A DNA stretch of 64,000 bases from Xanthomarina sp. F2636L (GCF_026410195.1 NZ_JAPMLM010000068.1:776833-840832); one strand, 5' to 3'; counted from the first letter of the stretch, positions 44,514 through 54,221 are shown. Notes: generated by a model not told the origin, from the letters alone. Translations and numbers: made by a program.

Positions 44514-45758
44514 ATGCAACATATAGAATTAATGGCACCTGCAGGAAACTTCGAGTCTTTACAAGCAGCTCTGGATAACGGTGCAAATTCGGTTTATTTT
44601 GGAGTCGAACAATTAAACATGAGAGCTCGTGCAACGGTAAATTTTACGATTGCCGATTTACCTGAAATAGCCAGAAGATGCGCAAAGAAAAATGTTAGAA
44701 GCTATTTAACATTAAACACCATAATTTACGATCACGATTTATCTATTGTAAAAACCTTGTTAAAACAAGCTAAAGAAGCCAATATTACAGCAGTAATTGC
44801 CATGGATCAAGCTGTAATTGCTTCAGCAAGGGAGATTGGAATGGAAGTGCATATTTCCACCCAATTAAACATAACCAATATTGAAACGGTTAAGTTTTAC
44901 AGCCTGTTTGCCGATACCATGGTATTGAGTCGTGAGTTGAGTCTGCGACAAGTAAAAAAAATAACCGAACAGATAGAGAAAGATCAAATAAAAGGCCCTT
45001 CAGGGAGATTGGTTGAAATTGAAATTTTTGGTCATGGAGCGCTTTGTATGGCTGTTTCTGGAAAATGTTATATGAGTTTGCACTCACATAATTCTTCAGC
45101 AAATAGAGGTGCTTGCAAACAAAATTGTAGAAAAAAGTATACGGTTATCGACCAGGAAACTGGTTTCGAAATGGAACTGGATAACGAATACATTATGTCT
45201 CCAAAAGACTTATGTACCATCGATTTTTTAGATGAGATTGTTGATGCCGGAATAAAAGTTCTAAAAATTGAAGGTCGAGGACGAGCGCCAGAATATGTAG
45301 CAAAAGTAATTAAATGTTATCGCGATGCGATTGATAGTGTAGCCAATAAAACTTACAGCAAAGAAAAAGTTATTTCCTGGATGCAAGAGTTGGAAAAAGT
45401 GTATAATCGTGGATTTTGGAGTGGGTATTATTTAGGTCAGAAATTAGGCGAATGGAGCAATAGCTCTGGTTCTCATGCAACTCAAAAGAAAGTGTATTTA
45501 GGGAAAGGCACACACTTTTACCCTAAAGCAAACATTGGAGAATTTAAAATTGAAGCTTTCGATATTACTGTTGGAGACACCATTTTAATTACAGGCCCAA
45601 CAACAGGAGCCAAAGAAATGGAAGTACGTGAGATGATGATTAATGATGTAAAATCGGAGATAGGCTCTAAGGGAGATTTGGTAACCATTCCTATGGATTT
45701 TAGAATTAGACCATCGGATAAATTATATAAAATTGTTGAAAATAAAGTAGAAGCCTAA
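44514..45758 (+). CDS. U32 family protein, TrhP/YegQ-like tRNA hydroxylase
   Basis: ATG 44514 (MQHIELMAPAGNFESL) gives 414 residues and the family N terminus; the open frame extends upstream into trhO but that part is not family-like. The U32 signature EIFGHGALCMAVSGKCYMS lies near residues 160-180, and further cysteines (GACKQNC) follow, fitting the iron-sulfur site of TrhP. TrhP makes 5-hydroxyuridine-34 using prephenate. Other U32 members act in ubiquinone or 23S rRNA modification, but the trhO neighbour and the YegQ-like cysteine pattern favour TrhP. It overlaps the ferredoxin start by one base. Confidence 0.85.
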   Translation: MQHIELMAPAGNFESLQAALDNGANSVYFGVEQLNMRARATVNFTIADLPEIARRCAKKNVRSYLTLNTIIYDHDLSIVKTLLKQAKEANITAVIAMDQAVIASAREIGMEVHISTQLNITNIETVKFYSLFADTMVLSRELSLRQVKKITEQIEKDQIKGPSGRLVEIEIFGHGALCMAVSGKCYMSLHSHNSSANRGACKQNCRKKYTVIDQETGFEMELDNEYIMSPKDLCTIDFLDEIVDAGIKVLKIEGRGRAPEYVAKVIKCYRDAIDSVANKTYSKEKVISWMQELEKVYNRGFWSGYYLGQKLGEWSNSSGSHATQKKVYLGKGTHFYPKANIGEFKIEAFDITVGDTILITGPTTGAKEMEVREMMINDVKSEIGSKGDLVTIPMDFRIRPSDKLYKIVENKVEA

Positions 45759-45988
45759 TGGTAATTGTTACCTTACAACGCCATAAATGTATTGGTTGTA
45801 ATTATTGTGTAGAAATGGCACCAAGCCAATTTCAGATGTCGAAAAAAGACGGAAAGACTGTGCTGTTACATGGGGTTGAAAAGAAAGGATTTTTCACATT
45901 AAAATCTAACGATTATACTATTTTGGAAGCTTGCGAAAATGCTTCAAAAGCATGTCCAGTAAACATAATTAGCGTTAAAATAAATTGA
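45758..45988 (+). CDS. Ferredoxin with one 4Fe-4S cluster
   Basis: A 76-residue ferredoxin. The first three ligands lie in CIGCNYC near residue 10 and the fourth in the KACPVNI motif near residue 67; the large insert between replaces a second cluster. The start overlaps the U32 gene stop (TAATG). This tight pairing suggests it feeds electrons to the iron-sulfur U32 protein or to the radical SAM enzyme encoded 15 bases downstream. Confidence 0.9.
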   Translation: MVIVTLQRHKCIGCNYCVEMAPSQFQMSKKDGKTVLLHGVEKKGFFTLKSNDYTILEACENASKACPVNIISVKIN

Positions 45989-46003
45989 TTAAATATCAAT
46001 AAA

Positions 46004-47008
46004 ATGAATATTTACAAACTCTTACAACTCAATAGAAAAATTAAAAGTCATAGAATTAAGTTTCTAGGACTCTATATGTTGCATAAGTTTAATCAACGCT
46101 ATCTGGCAGTTAATATAGATCCAGTTATGGCCTGTAATTTACGCTGTAAAATGTGTTACTTTACAGATGCTGATTATGTAAAAACCTTAAAAGGACAATT
46201 TAAAGAAGACGAATTAAACCAAGTGGCTAAAACCATTTTTAAACGTGCTTTAAAACTTCAAATAGGCTGTGGTACCGAACCAACTTTATATAAAGATTTA
46301 GTTAAAGTTGTTGAGCTGGGGAAAACCTATAAAGTGCCTTATATTTCTATTACTACCAATGCAAACTTGTTGGACGAAGAAAAAATTGAAGCTCTTTTAA
46401 AAGCAGGCTTAAGCGAGTTTACTATCTCACTTCATGGTGTTCATAAAGAAAGCTATGAAAATTTTATGCAAAAGGCCAGTTACGAAAAGTTTCATAATGC
46501 TTTTAAAGCTTTTGAAAAATTAAAAAAGCAATACGATTTTAAAGTTCGCATTAATTATACCTTCAACAAAGATAATTTTTACGAATTGGCTGATTTTTTT
46601 AAGCATTTTAATGGCGAAAGTTTTGATATACTTCAAATTCGTCCCATTCAAAAAATTGGAAATACGGAATACAACGATTTCGATTTAGATAGCATTCGAG
46701 ATGATTATCCAAAATTAATTAAAGATATTAGAACGCAGTGTAAAGAAAATCATATTACTTTATTAGCACCTAATAACATTCCTAAAAACCAAAGCACAAA
46801 TGCTTCTAGTTTAATTTTCGATTATACGTTTTGTTATGTCTCGCCACAAAAATTCTGGAAGGATGGGTTTGATTATAACAATGAAAGTTTTAATACCTAC
46901 TCCAAAAAAATTGGTTGGAGTAAGCAATTATGGTCTAACATTTTTAAATCTGAAAAAGAATTAAAATCTATGGCAAACAGGCTTAATTACGAGATTGAAT
47001 TTAACTAA
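46004..47008 (+). CDS. Radical SAM protein
   Basis: A 334-residue radical SAM enzyme with the cluster motif CNLRCKMC near residue 45 (CxxxCxxC). After the TIM-barrel core (to about residue 225) the C-terminal part has only one obvious cysteine (FDYTFCYVSPQKFW), so no standard SPASM clusters are present. The substrate is unknown. It follows the ferredoxin gene closely and converges with the M23 peptidase gene. Confidence 0.88.
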   Translation: MNIYKLLQLNRKIKSHRIKFLGLYMLHKFNQRYLAVNIDPVMACNLRCKMCYFTDADYVKTLKGQFKEDELNQVAKTIFKRALKLQIGCGTEPTLYKDLVKVVELGKTYKVPYISITTNANLLDEEKIEALLKAGLSEFTISLHGVHKESYENFMQKASYEKFHNAFKAFEKLKKQYDFKVRINYTFNKDNFYELADFFKHFNGESFDILQIRPIQKIGNTEYNDFDLDSIRDDYPKLIKDIRTQCKENHITLLAPNNIPKNQSTNASSLIFDYTFCYVSPQKFWKDGFDYNNESFNTYSKKIGWSKQLWSNIFKSEKELKSMANRLNYEIEFN

Positions 47009-47009
47009 A

Positions 47010-48419
47010 CTACTGTTTAATAATTTTAAAACTTTCTTGTTCATTTTTATTAGAAACTACCGAAAGAAAATACAGGCCCTTCGATACATTTGAAATATCA
47101 ATATTGTACGCTGAGGTTTCATTGAAATTAACAGATTTAATCAATTTCCCACTTATATCGTAAACAGAAGCAGACTCTAATACTTTTGTTGTTTTTATTG
47201 ATATGCTATGTCTTGTAGGGTTTGGAAAAATAGTTATTGGTTCTAAAACCTCGTCATCAACACTTAACGCACCTATATTAAAGGTGTGTGTTACCGTTTC
47301 ACCAGCATAAGTTACTTCCCATTTCCATTCACCTTCTTGGTCGTACACACCAGTGTAGTACCAATAATAATATCCAGAAGATTGCGTAGCTTGATTAGTA
47401 AAATTCCAATCGTATAGAAAGGTGTTATCAGGTTTAATAATAGATAAATGGACATTAGTTCCAGCGACAAGATCTCTTAAATAGATAGCAAAATAGATTG
47501 TATCATCTACTTGAAAACTATCACTCGTATTTGGAGTTTCAGGTGTAGGACAAGTAGGGAAAATAACTGGCGGAGCAGTGTGAGTTAAAGCAGCATTGAT
47601 TCCAGAGTAGTTATATGGAATTTGAGTTTCCCACCAACTAGTTGAATTCATGTTATTACAAGTTCCCATAAATGGATCTACCAATTGGGTGTAAGAGTTG
47701 TCGGTATATATCTCAAAATGCAAATGTGGACCTGTGGAATTTCCAGAACTTCCAACGGTTCCAAGAACTTCTCCTAAAGTTACCATATCTCCAACATTTT
47801 TTGTGGTAACCGAACCATTTTTCATGTGCCCATACCAAGCAATACTACCATCGTTATGTTGAATATAAACTGCATTCCAGATATTGTTATTAAAGTCACA
47901 ACTTCTGTCAAACTGGCCATCATTTTTTGCAATTATTTGTCCGGGAGCAGCTGCAATAATTTCAGTTTGACCATTGTCCATTTGATTCCATATAAATGGC
48001 CATAAGTACATGTCAACCCCTTGATGATTATAACCACTAGCAGCATCGTAAGTTCTTGTACCACAATTATAATCTGTTAATTGATTAGGGTAAGCCGAAT
48101 TATGATCTACATAGCCAGATATTGCCCAAGTGTTATTATAGCTAAAGCCATCTGCTTGTTTTAGCGGCCATATAAATAATGGATGTCCACCACGGCTATT
48201 ACTTTCATTAAAAGCCAATTTGTTTTGAAGTTTTAAGGCTTCAATATTATTATTGGTTTCTATTTTAATAGCTTCTCTTTGATCAGTTGTTAAACAAGGT
48301 ACTTTATCAGGATTGAAAATAAATTCTCCTCCACGAGGCTCTAAGTCTTGAGCTTGTGTGTTATAAATAGATGATATGATTAAGGTTATTACAAGAAAAA
48401 AAGTAAAAATAGATTTCAT
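47010..48419 (-). CDS. Secreted M23 family peptidase with T9SS sorting domain
   Basis: A 469-residue exported protein with signal peptide 1-23. The M23 domain at about 125-240 shows NHQGVDMYLWP with the HxGxD-type zinc ligands, YGHMKNG and PHLHFEIY, so it appears catalytically intact. A beta-sandwich region follows at about 280-390, and residues about 395-469 form the T9SS type A C-terminal sorting domain (ITIFPNPTRHSISI, YDISGKLIKS, GLYFLSVV). The product should pass through the outer membrane by the T9SS, cut off its sorting domain and act on wall or other peptides outside. Confidence 0.93.
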   Translation of the reverse strand: MKSIFTFFLVITLIISSIYNTQAQDLEPRGGEFIFNPDKVPCLTTDQREAIKIETNNNIEALKLQNKLAFNESNSRGGHPLFIWPLKQADGFSYNNTWAISGYVDHNSAYPNQLTDYNCGTRTYDAASGYNHQGVDMYLWPFIWNQMDNGQTEIIAAAPGQIIAKNDGQFDRSCDFNNNIWNAVYIQHNDGSIAWYGHMKNGSVTTKNVGDMVTLGEVLGTVGSSGNSTGPHLHFEIYTDNSYTQLVDPFMGTCNNMNSTSWWETQIPYNYSGINAALTHTAPPVIFPTCPTPETPNTSDSFQVDDTIYFAIYLRDLVAGTNVHLSIIKPDNTFLYDWNFTNQATQSSGYYYWYYTGVYDQEGEWKWEVTYAGETVTHTFNIGALSVDDEVLEPITIFPNPTRHSISIKTTKVLESASVYDISGKLIKSVNFNETSAYNIDISNVSKGLYFLSVVSNKNEQESFKIIKQ

Positions 48420-48684
48420 AATGATAGTTTTAAGTGATTTAAACCTTTATCGTAAAAAAATAAAAATGTGAGCATTAAATTGTTTAAAACATTGTTTTTA
48501 AAAGAGTATTATTTTTTAAATAATTGTATTACAGCACATTAAATATGTATCTATTTTCAGAAAGCAAGCTAGGCTATAAGTATTTTAACTTAATAAATAA
48601 TCTTATCTTTACATCTTTAAAAGAATTATTAATCTTCTTCTGGAGGCTGTTACGGTTTTCAGAATCTATATATACATAAAACAT

Positions 48685-49854
48685 ATGAGTTGTAACACTT
48701 GCTCAACAGGCAAAGATGGACAACCTAAGGGTTGTAAAAACAATGGTACTTGTGGCACAGATAGCTGTAATAAACTAACTGTATTCGATTGGTTAGCCAA
48801 TATGACGCTTCCTAATGGTCAAGAACCTTTTGACTGGGTAGAAGTGCGTTTTAAAAATGGAAGAAAACACTATTATAAAAATACAGAAAAATTAACTTTA
48901 AGCATTGGAGACATTGTTGCTACTCAAGCACAATTTGGACATGATGTGGGTATGGTAACCCTTACAGGGGAACTTGTTAGAATTCAAATGAAACGAAAAA
49001 AGGTTTCTGAAACTGATGAAGAAACCTTAAAAATATACCGAAAAGCTTCACAAAAAGACATTGATATTTGGTCTGAATATAGAGACAAAGAAGAACCAAT
49101 GAAAGTGAAAGCACGCCAATTTGCTATTGATATTAGGCTTCAAATGAAGATTTCAGATATTGAATTTCAGGGAGATGGAAGCAAAGCCACTTTTTACTAT
49201 ACTGCAGAAGATCGTGTCGATTTTAGAGAGCTTATAAAAATGTATGCAAGGGAATTTAAAACCAGAATCGAGATGAAGCAAGTTGGCTTTCGTCAAGAAG
49301 CTTCAAGACTTGGAGGGATTGGATCTTGCGGAAGAGAATTATGCTGTTCTACCTGGTTAACAGATTTTCGTTCGGTAAGTACTTCAGCTGCACGTTACCA
49401 GCAACTTTCTTTAAATCCTCAAAAATTAGCAGGACAATGTGGAAAATTAAAATGCTGTCTTAATTACGAGTTAGACACTTACTTAGATGCACTTAAAGAT
49501 TTTCCTAAATCCGATGTGAAACTGTATACCGAAAAAGGAACGGCTGTATGTCAGAAAACAGATATTTTTAAAGGTCATATGTGGTTTGCTTACGAAGGCG
49601 AATGGAGTAATTGGCACGTGATAACAACGAAGCAAGCTAGAGAAATTATAGAATTAAACAAGAAAAAAGAAAAGGTAGCTAGTTTAGAAGAATATGCTTC
49701 AGATCTCATAGCAGATACTAAAAGCGAATTTGAAAACGTTGTAGGACAAGATAGTTTAACGCGTTTTGATTCTAAAGGACCAAACAAGAAAAATAAAAGA
49801 AACAAAAACAAAAAAAGAAGAAAACCTCAAAACAAAAAAAATAATGCGAAATAG
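48685..49854 (+). CDS. ricT: PSP1 domain protein RicT-like iron-sulfur regulator
   Basis: A 389-residue cytoplasmic protein. A cysteine-rich N terminus (SCNTCSTGKDGQPKGCKN) precedes a PSP1 domain at about 40-300 with conserved GIGSCGRELCCSTWL and GQCGKLKCCLNYE. These four-cysteine blocks match RicT, part of the RicA-RicF-RicT complex affecting RNA maturation in other bacteria. The C-terminal 50 residues are a very basic Lys/Arg/Asn tail. The gene overlaps gldH by 11 bases. Confidence 0.85.
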   Translation: MSCNTCSTGKDGQPKGCKNNGTCGTDSCNKLTVFDWLANMTLPNGQEPFDWVEVRFKNGRKHYYKNTEKLTLSIGDIVATQAQFGHDVGMVTLTGELVRIQMKRKKVSETDEETLKIYRKASQKDIDIWSEYRDKEEPMKVKARQFAIDIRLQMKISDIEFQGDGSKATFYYTAEDRVDFRELIKMYAREFKTRIEMKQVGFRQEASRLGGIGSCGRELCCSTWLTDFRSVSTSAARYQQLSLNPQKLAGQCGKLKCCLNYELDTYLDALKDFPKSDVKLYTEKGTAVCQKTDIFKGHMWFAYEGEWSNWHVITTKQAREIIELNKKKEKVASLEEYASDLIADTKSEFENVVGQDSLTRFDSKGPNKKNKRNKNKKRRKPQNKKNNAK

Positions 49855-50329
49855 TGTTTTGTTAATTCTTTTGGCGTTTCTAATCGCGTCTTGCGATTCT
49901 AATAGTGTGTTTGACAAATACCAATCGGTACCTAATAAATGGCATAAAGATTCTATTATTAGTTTTAAAATACATCCACCAGACACCTTAAATACGTATA
50001 ACCTATATGTTAATTTAAGAAACAATAACGAGTATAAATATAGCAACCTTTTTTTAATTGTTGAAATGAAGTTTCCTCATGGCAAGACCTTAAAAGACAC
50101 TTTAGAATATAAAATGACACAGCCTAATGGCGAATTTTTAGGCACAGGATTTGCAGATGTAAAAGAAAACAAATTGTGGTATAAAGAGCAAGTTGTTTTT
50201 AATGAAACAGGAGATTATACTGTAAATATTCAACATGCCATGAGAGAAAACGGTAAGGTTAATGGTGTTGTTAATTTAGAAGGGATTACAGATATTGGAT
50301 TTAGAATAGAAAAACCAGCTGCAAAATAA
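49844..50329 (+). CDS. gldH: Gliding motility lipoprotein GldH
   Basis: A 161-residue lipoprotein needed for gliding and T9SS function in Flavobacterium. The ATG at 49844 gives signal peptide SVLLILLAFLIASC with lipobox cysteine at residue 17; the open frame extends upstream to 49766 inside ricT but that extension is not signal-like. The mature part (NKWHKDSIISFKIHPPDTLN and YNLYVNLRNNNEYKYSNLFL) matches GldH. The overlap with ricT and the 4-base gap to the PBP1A gene suggest one operon. Confidence 0.9.
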   Translation: MRNSVLLILLAFLIASCDSNSVFDKYQSVPNKWHKDSIISFKIHPPDTLNTYNLYVNLRNNNEYKYSNLFLIVEMKFPHGKTLKDTLEYKMTQPNGEFLGTGFADVKENKLWYKEQVVFNETGDYTVNIQHAMRENGKVNGVVNLEGITDIGFRIEKPAAK

Positions 50330-50333
50330 ATTT

Positions 50334-52676
50334 ATGGCTAAAACAAAAAAGAAACAAACAGAAAAGAATCAAGATTTTTCAAGCTACGTTAGATGGTTTT
50401 GGAAACTGTTTATAGCAGGCATTTTATTTGTTGTCACGCTATTTTTATTAGCATCATGGGGTGTTTTTGGAGACCTTCCAGACTATACCATATTAGAAAA
50501 TCCTAAAACAAATCTAGCTACCGAAATTATTTCTTCAGACGGAAAAACCTTAGGTAAATTTTATTTTAACGATAATAGAACACCTGTTGATTACGATGAT
50601 TTACCACAGCATTTAATAGATGCTTTAATTGCAACGGAAGATGTAAGATATTATGAGCATTCAGGAATAGATGCCAGAGGAACTTTAAGAGCAATTGCAA
50701 AATTAGGTGGAGGTGGTGGTGCCAGTACCATTTCTCAACAATTGGCAAAACAGTTGTTTCATGGTGAAGGCTCTACCAACACAATTGGTAGAATAACCCA
50801 GAAACTAAAAGAATGGATTATTGCCATTAAATTAGAACGTCAATATACCAAAGAAGAAATTATTGCTATGTATTTTAATATTTACGATTTTGGTAATAAT
50901 GGTGATGGAATCCGTTCAGCAGCTAGTATTTATTTCGACAAAGAACCAAACGAATTAGACATTAAAGAATCTGCCATGTTGGTTGGGATGTTTAAAAACT
51001 CCTCGCTTTATAACCCAAGAGATCATAGAAATCCTGTAGGAACTAGAAACAGGCGAAACGTTGTTTTAAACCAGATGGCGAAATATAATTTTATCTCTGA
51101 AAAGGTAAAGGACTCGCTTCAAGCAACAGAATTAGAGTTGCGTTATTCTCCACAGTCACATCGCGATGGTATTGCAACTTATTTTAGAGCTTATCTAGAT
51201 GGTTTTATGAAAGATTGGATTAAGAATAACCCAAAACCAGATGGAGAAAAATACAATCTGTATGGCGATGGTTTAAAAGTATACACAACCATTGATTCTA
51301 GAATGCAAAAATATGCCGAAGATGCTGTACAACAACACATGCCAAGGCTACAAGCAGAATTTGACCATCAAAATACACCAGATAGAAATCCAACAGCACC
51401 TTTTCTGGAATTGAGCAAAATTGAAATTGATGCACTAATGAAGCGTTCTATGAAACAAAGTGAACGCTGGAGACATATGAAATACGATTTAAATAAAGAC
51501 GACGACGAGATTATCGCATCTTTTGATAAACCAACTCAGATGACTGTTTTTTCCTGGAAAGGAGAGATTGACACCATTATGAAACCAATGGATTCTATGC
51601 GTTATTATAAGTCGTTTTTACATACAGGCATGATGTCTATGGATCCACAAACAGGACATGTAAAAGCATGGGTTGGTGGTGTAAATTACAGACATTTTCA
51701 ATACGATCACGTAAAGCAAGCTAGAAGACAAGTAGGGTCTACCTTTAAACCATTCGTATATGCTACAGCTATAGATCAATTGCATTTATCTCCTTGCGAC
51801 GAGTTGCCTAATACACAAATAACCATTGAAGCTGGAAAATTTGGAAACCCAGAACCTTGGACACCTAAAAATTCCGATGGGCAATATGGTGGTTCACGTA
51901 CGCTAAAAAGTGCTTTGGCAAATTCTATAAATACCATTACAGCTAGATTAATGGATAAAGTAGGGCCACAACCTGTTGTAGATTTAGTTAAAAAACTAGG
52001 TGTAGAAGCCAATATTCCTGTGGTACCTTCAATTGGTTTAGGAACTGCCGATTTAAGTGTTTACGAAATGGTAGGAGCTTATTCGACCTTTGCTAACCAA
52101 GGAGTTTATACCAAACCAGTTATGGTAACACATATTGAGGATAAAAATGGAACTATTTTATATCAATTTACACCAGAATCTAGAGATGTCCTAAGTGAAG
52201 AAGCAGCTTATGTTACAGTTAAATTAATGGAAGGTGTAACCGAAGGTGGTTCAGGAGTTAGATTAAGAACTAAGGGAGCCGATGCTTATCGCGCAGATTA
52301 TAGAGAGATTATCACGGGATATCCATACGAATTTAAAAATCCTATTGCAGGAAAAACAGGAACCACACAAAACCAAAGTGATGGTTGGTTTATGGGTATG
52401 GTGCCAAACTTAGTCACTGGAGTTTGGGTAGGTGGCGAAGATCGAGCGACACATTTTAGAACCATTACTTATGGGCAAGGTGCAGCCATGGCTTTACCTA
52501 TTTGGGGAGTTTATATGAAGAGTTGTTATGCAGATGAAGATTTAGAAATTTCTACCTCAGATTTTGAAAAACCTTTAGAACTTACCATTGAAGTAGATTG
52601 TGACAATTACGATCCAAATAATAGTACAGATTCCAACGCACCAGATGTTGAGGTGCCTGATGAATTGGATTTCTAA
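50334..52676 (+). CDS. Penicillin-binding protein 1A (transglycosylase/transpeptidase)
   Basis: A 780-residue bifunctional peptidoglycan synthase. One membrane helix lies at about 24-45. The GT51 domain at about 80-260 has ATEDVRYYEHSGID and GASTISQQLAKQLF. The transpeptidase domain at about 420-730 has the SxxK serine in GSTFKPF near residue 470, SxN in ALANSINT near 530 and KTG in AGKTGTTQ near 675. It follows gldH closely and is followed by a terminator. Confidence 0.96.
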   Translation: MAKTKKKQTEKNQDFSSYVRWFWKLFIAGILFVVTLFLLASWGVFGDLPDYTILENPKTNLATEIISSDGKTLGKFYFNDNRTPVDYDDLPQHLIDALIATEDVRYYEHSGIDARGTLRAIAKLGGGGGASTISQQLAKQLFHGEGSTNTIGRITQKLKEWIIAIKLERQYTKEEIIAMYFNIYDFGNNGDGIRSAASIYFDKEPNELDIKESAMLVGMFKNSSLYNPRDHRNPVGTRNRRNVVLNQMAKYNFISEKVKDSLQATELELRYSPQSHRDGIATYFRAYLDGFMKDWIKNNPKPDGEKYNLYGDGLKVYTTIDSRMQKYAEDAVQQHMPRLQAEFDHQNTPDRNPTAPFLELSKIEIDALMKRSMKQSERWRHMKYDLNKDDDEIIASFDKPTQMTVFSWKGEIDTIMKPMDSMRYYKSFLHTGMMSMDPQTGHVKAWVGGVNYRHFQYDHVKQARRQVGSTFKPFVYATAIDQLHLSPCDELPNTQITIEAGKFGNPEPWTPKNSDGQYGGSRTLKSALANSINTITARLMDKVGPQPVVDLVKKLGVEANIPVVPSIGLGTADLSVYEMVGAYSTFANQGVYTKPVMVTHIEDKNGTILYQFTPESRDVLSEEAAYVTVKLMEGVTEGGSGVRLRTKGADAYRADYREIITGYPYEFKNPIAGKTGTTQNQSDGWFMGMVPNLVTGVWVGGEDRATHFRTITYGQGAAMALPIWGVYMKSCYADEDLEISTSDFEKPLELTIEVDCDNYDPNNSTDSNAPDVEVPDELDF

Positions 52677-52705
52677 TAGATGAAATAATACACACATATT
52701 AATTT

Positions 52706-52734
52706 AGCCATTCTTTTTAGAATGGCTTTTTTAT
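52706..52734 (+). terminator. Terminator after PBP1A
   Basis: AGCCATTCT pairs with AGAATGGCT around TTTT and is followed by a T-rich run, 30 bases after the stop codon. Confidence 0.85.
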
Positions 52735-52767
52735 TCTTTACTCTAAAACGTTTTGTAAATAAACCAA

Positions 52768-52812
52768 TTACGGAAAAACCGTAATGGGTTTACCAACTTT
52801 TCGATGAAATGC
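52768..52812 (+). promoter_or_regulatory. Candidate operator, site 2: TTACGG palindrome plus TTTC-N3-GAAA box
   Basis: TTACGGAAAAACCGTAA at 52768-52784 is identical to site 1. ACTTTTCGATGAAATGC at 52796-52812 is the exact reverse complement of the second box of site 1. The next coding sequence is the small secreted peptide at 53106, about 320 bases away. Confidence 0.5.
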
Positions 52813-53003
52813 GCAAATTTCTTAAAAATGCTTATGTAAAAAGTTTTTTTTTTATAAGTTTGACTTGTTGAAAGCAATGGCATTGGGTTTTGAAGTCTTG
52901 ATAAAATTGCTTGAAACACGATCAAGATCACACTGGCGTCAGTTTTTTATATTCTCCCAAAATTGAGCAAATAGCATAAAACTTCAAAAAAACAAAACTT
53001 CAA

Positions 53004-53105
53004 AAACTTCTAAAGTTAAAACTTCTGGACTTTAACAAAAGCCAACAATTTAGTTTAATCAACCTGTTATATAATTAATTAAGCAGGTTTAAAATTTTAG
53101 AAATT
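53004..53105 (+). repeat. Duplicated peptide leader, copy 1
   Basis: About 100 bases directly before the first peptide ATG are nearly identical to those before the second peptide at 54121-54221. Shared blocks include AAACTTCTAAAGTTAAAACT, GCCAACAATTTAGTTTAATC and GGTTTAAAATTTTAGAAA. Further copies of ACTTCAAAAA lie just upstream. AACCTG and CAGGTT inside it can pair. Confidence 0.75.
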
Positions 53106-53315
53106 ATGAAAAAAGTATTTAGTATAGTTGCATTTGCATTCTTATTAACAACTAACTTAAACGCGAATGAAAATTTAAATAATCAAGTAGCTTTAAGCGA
53201 AACGATGGATTGTATAGATGAAGCAAGAGCAATTGCATTTTATCATATGGCAAACAGTGGTTTGTCTGAAGATCAAGGAGCAGAGCTTGTTTTATTATTG
53301 ATACAAGGCTGTTAA
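53106..53315 (+). CDS. Small secreted cysteine-containing peptide, module 1
   Basis: A 69-residue protein with a signal peptide (VFSIVAFAFLLTTNLNANE; cleavage near 21-22). The mature part is acidic and helical, with two cysteines: one at residue 36 (MDCIDEARA) and one as the last residue (LLIQGC). I know no family. It shares its leader, size and cysteine layout with the peptide at 54222, and each is followed by a GLPGLI protein gene, here 38 bases downstream. Confidence 0.68.
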   Translation: MKKVFSIVAFAFLLTTNLNANENLNNQVALSETMDCIDEARAIAFYHMANSGLSEDQGAELVLLLIQGC

Positions 53316-53353
53316 CCAGTTATAAAACACTAATAAAAAAATAAATATTAAGC

Positions 53354-54103
53354 ATGCAAAAACAAAAACTTAATAGTATAAAATTATTTTCTATCCTAAT
53401 ATTTGTATTTATTAGTGTTTTTATCAATGCTCAAAGCATTAATGAAGTAAATTATAAGATCTTCATGAAAGAAGATTTAAATACAAAAATGGATCCTCAA
53501 ATTAAAAACAGAATTGAAGATATAAATAAAGCTATAAATCAGATAGAATGTCGTTTAGTTTTTAATAATCAATTTAGTGTTTTTAAACAAATAAAAAAAT
53601 TGGGAATAGATGACAATGATCTTTCTCATAAAATTGCGTCTGTGTTTGTTAATGGAGATTACTATGTAGATTTAGATAATAAAAACAAAATGATCCAAAA
53701 ATGGTTTTCTGATGAACTATTTAATATTTCAATTCAGTTTAAAAGCTTAGAATGGGAAATTACCAAAGAAACAAAACAGATTGGAAAATATTTGTGTTAT
53801 AAAGCTACCTCAATTAGATATGTTAGTAACTCAATTTCAAATACCAATAAAGAGTTTACAACAACCGTTTGGTTTACACCAGAAATTCCATTTCCTTTTG
53901 GACCACAAGGAATGGATGGGCTTCCTGGACTTGTTTTAGAAGCTACTCAAGATGATAAAATGTATTATTATGCTTCCGAAATAAAGCTTAATATACAAAA
54001 TGAAAACTCAGAATTAAGTATTCCAAAAAAAGGCACTTTAATATCTGAAACTGATTATTCAAAACTAGTAAAATCAAAATCAAAATATTTATTTGAAGAC
54101 TAA
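53354..54103 (+). CDS. GLPGLI family protein, module 1
   Basis: A 249-residue exported protein with signal peptide 1-25 (FIFVSVFINAQS-like). The family motif appears as GPQGMDGLPGLVLEAT near residue 190, preceded by the WFTPEIPFPFGP segment typical of the family, and the central EWEITKETKQIGKYLCYKA strand pair. GLPGLI proteins are widespread and often multi-copy in Bacteroidota, with unknown function. It pairs with the preceding peptide and is followed by the second leader copy. Confidence 0.87.
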   Translation: MQKQKLNSIKLFSILIFVFISVFINAQSINEVNYKIFMKEDLNTKMDPQIKNRIEDINKAINQIECRLVFNNQFSVFKQIKKLGIDDNDLSHKIASVFVNGDYYVDLDNKNKMIQKWFSDELFNISIQFKSLEWEITKETKQIGKYLCYKATSIRYVSNSISNTNKEFTTTVWFTPEIPFPFGPQGMDGLPGLVLEATQDDKMYYYASEIKLNIQNENSELSIPKKGTLISETDYSKLVKSKSKYLFED

Positions 54104-54120
54104 TTAAAACTTCAAAAACA

Positions 54121-54221
54121 AAACTTCTAAAGTTAAAACTTCTGGGCTTTATCAAAAGCCAACAATTTAGTTTAATCAACTTGTTATTTAATAATTAAAT
54201 AGGTTTAAAATTTTAGAAATC
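54121..54221 (+). repeat. Duplicated peptide leader, copy 2
   Basis: Second copy of the roughly 100-base leader, ending at the second peptide ATG as copy 1 does. Differences from copy 1 are scattered single bases and one or two gaps; the pairing arms have changed to AACTTG and TAGGTT. Confidence 0.75.

Larger units (their letters stand above)
52677..53105. other. Gene-free spacer with terminator, palindrome and peptide leader
   Basis: This 429-base stretch holds the PBP1A terminator (52706-52734), the TTACGG palindrome site (52768-52812) and the first copy of the duplicated leader (from about 52978). A short open frame of 29 codons near 52879 has no supporting signal. Otherwise I see nothing in it. 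Confidence 0.6.

Noticed and set aside
52879..52968. Open frame of 29 codons (MALGFEVLIKLLETRSRS) before the peptide leader
   Set aside because: No signal peptide, promoter or partner; it is not in the second leader copy, so it is not part of the repeated module.
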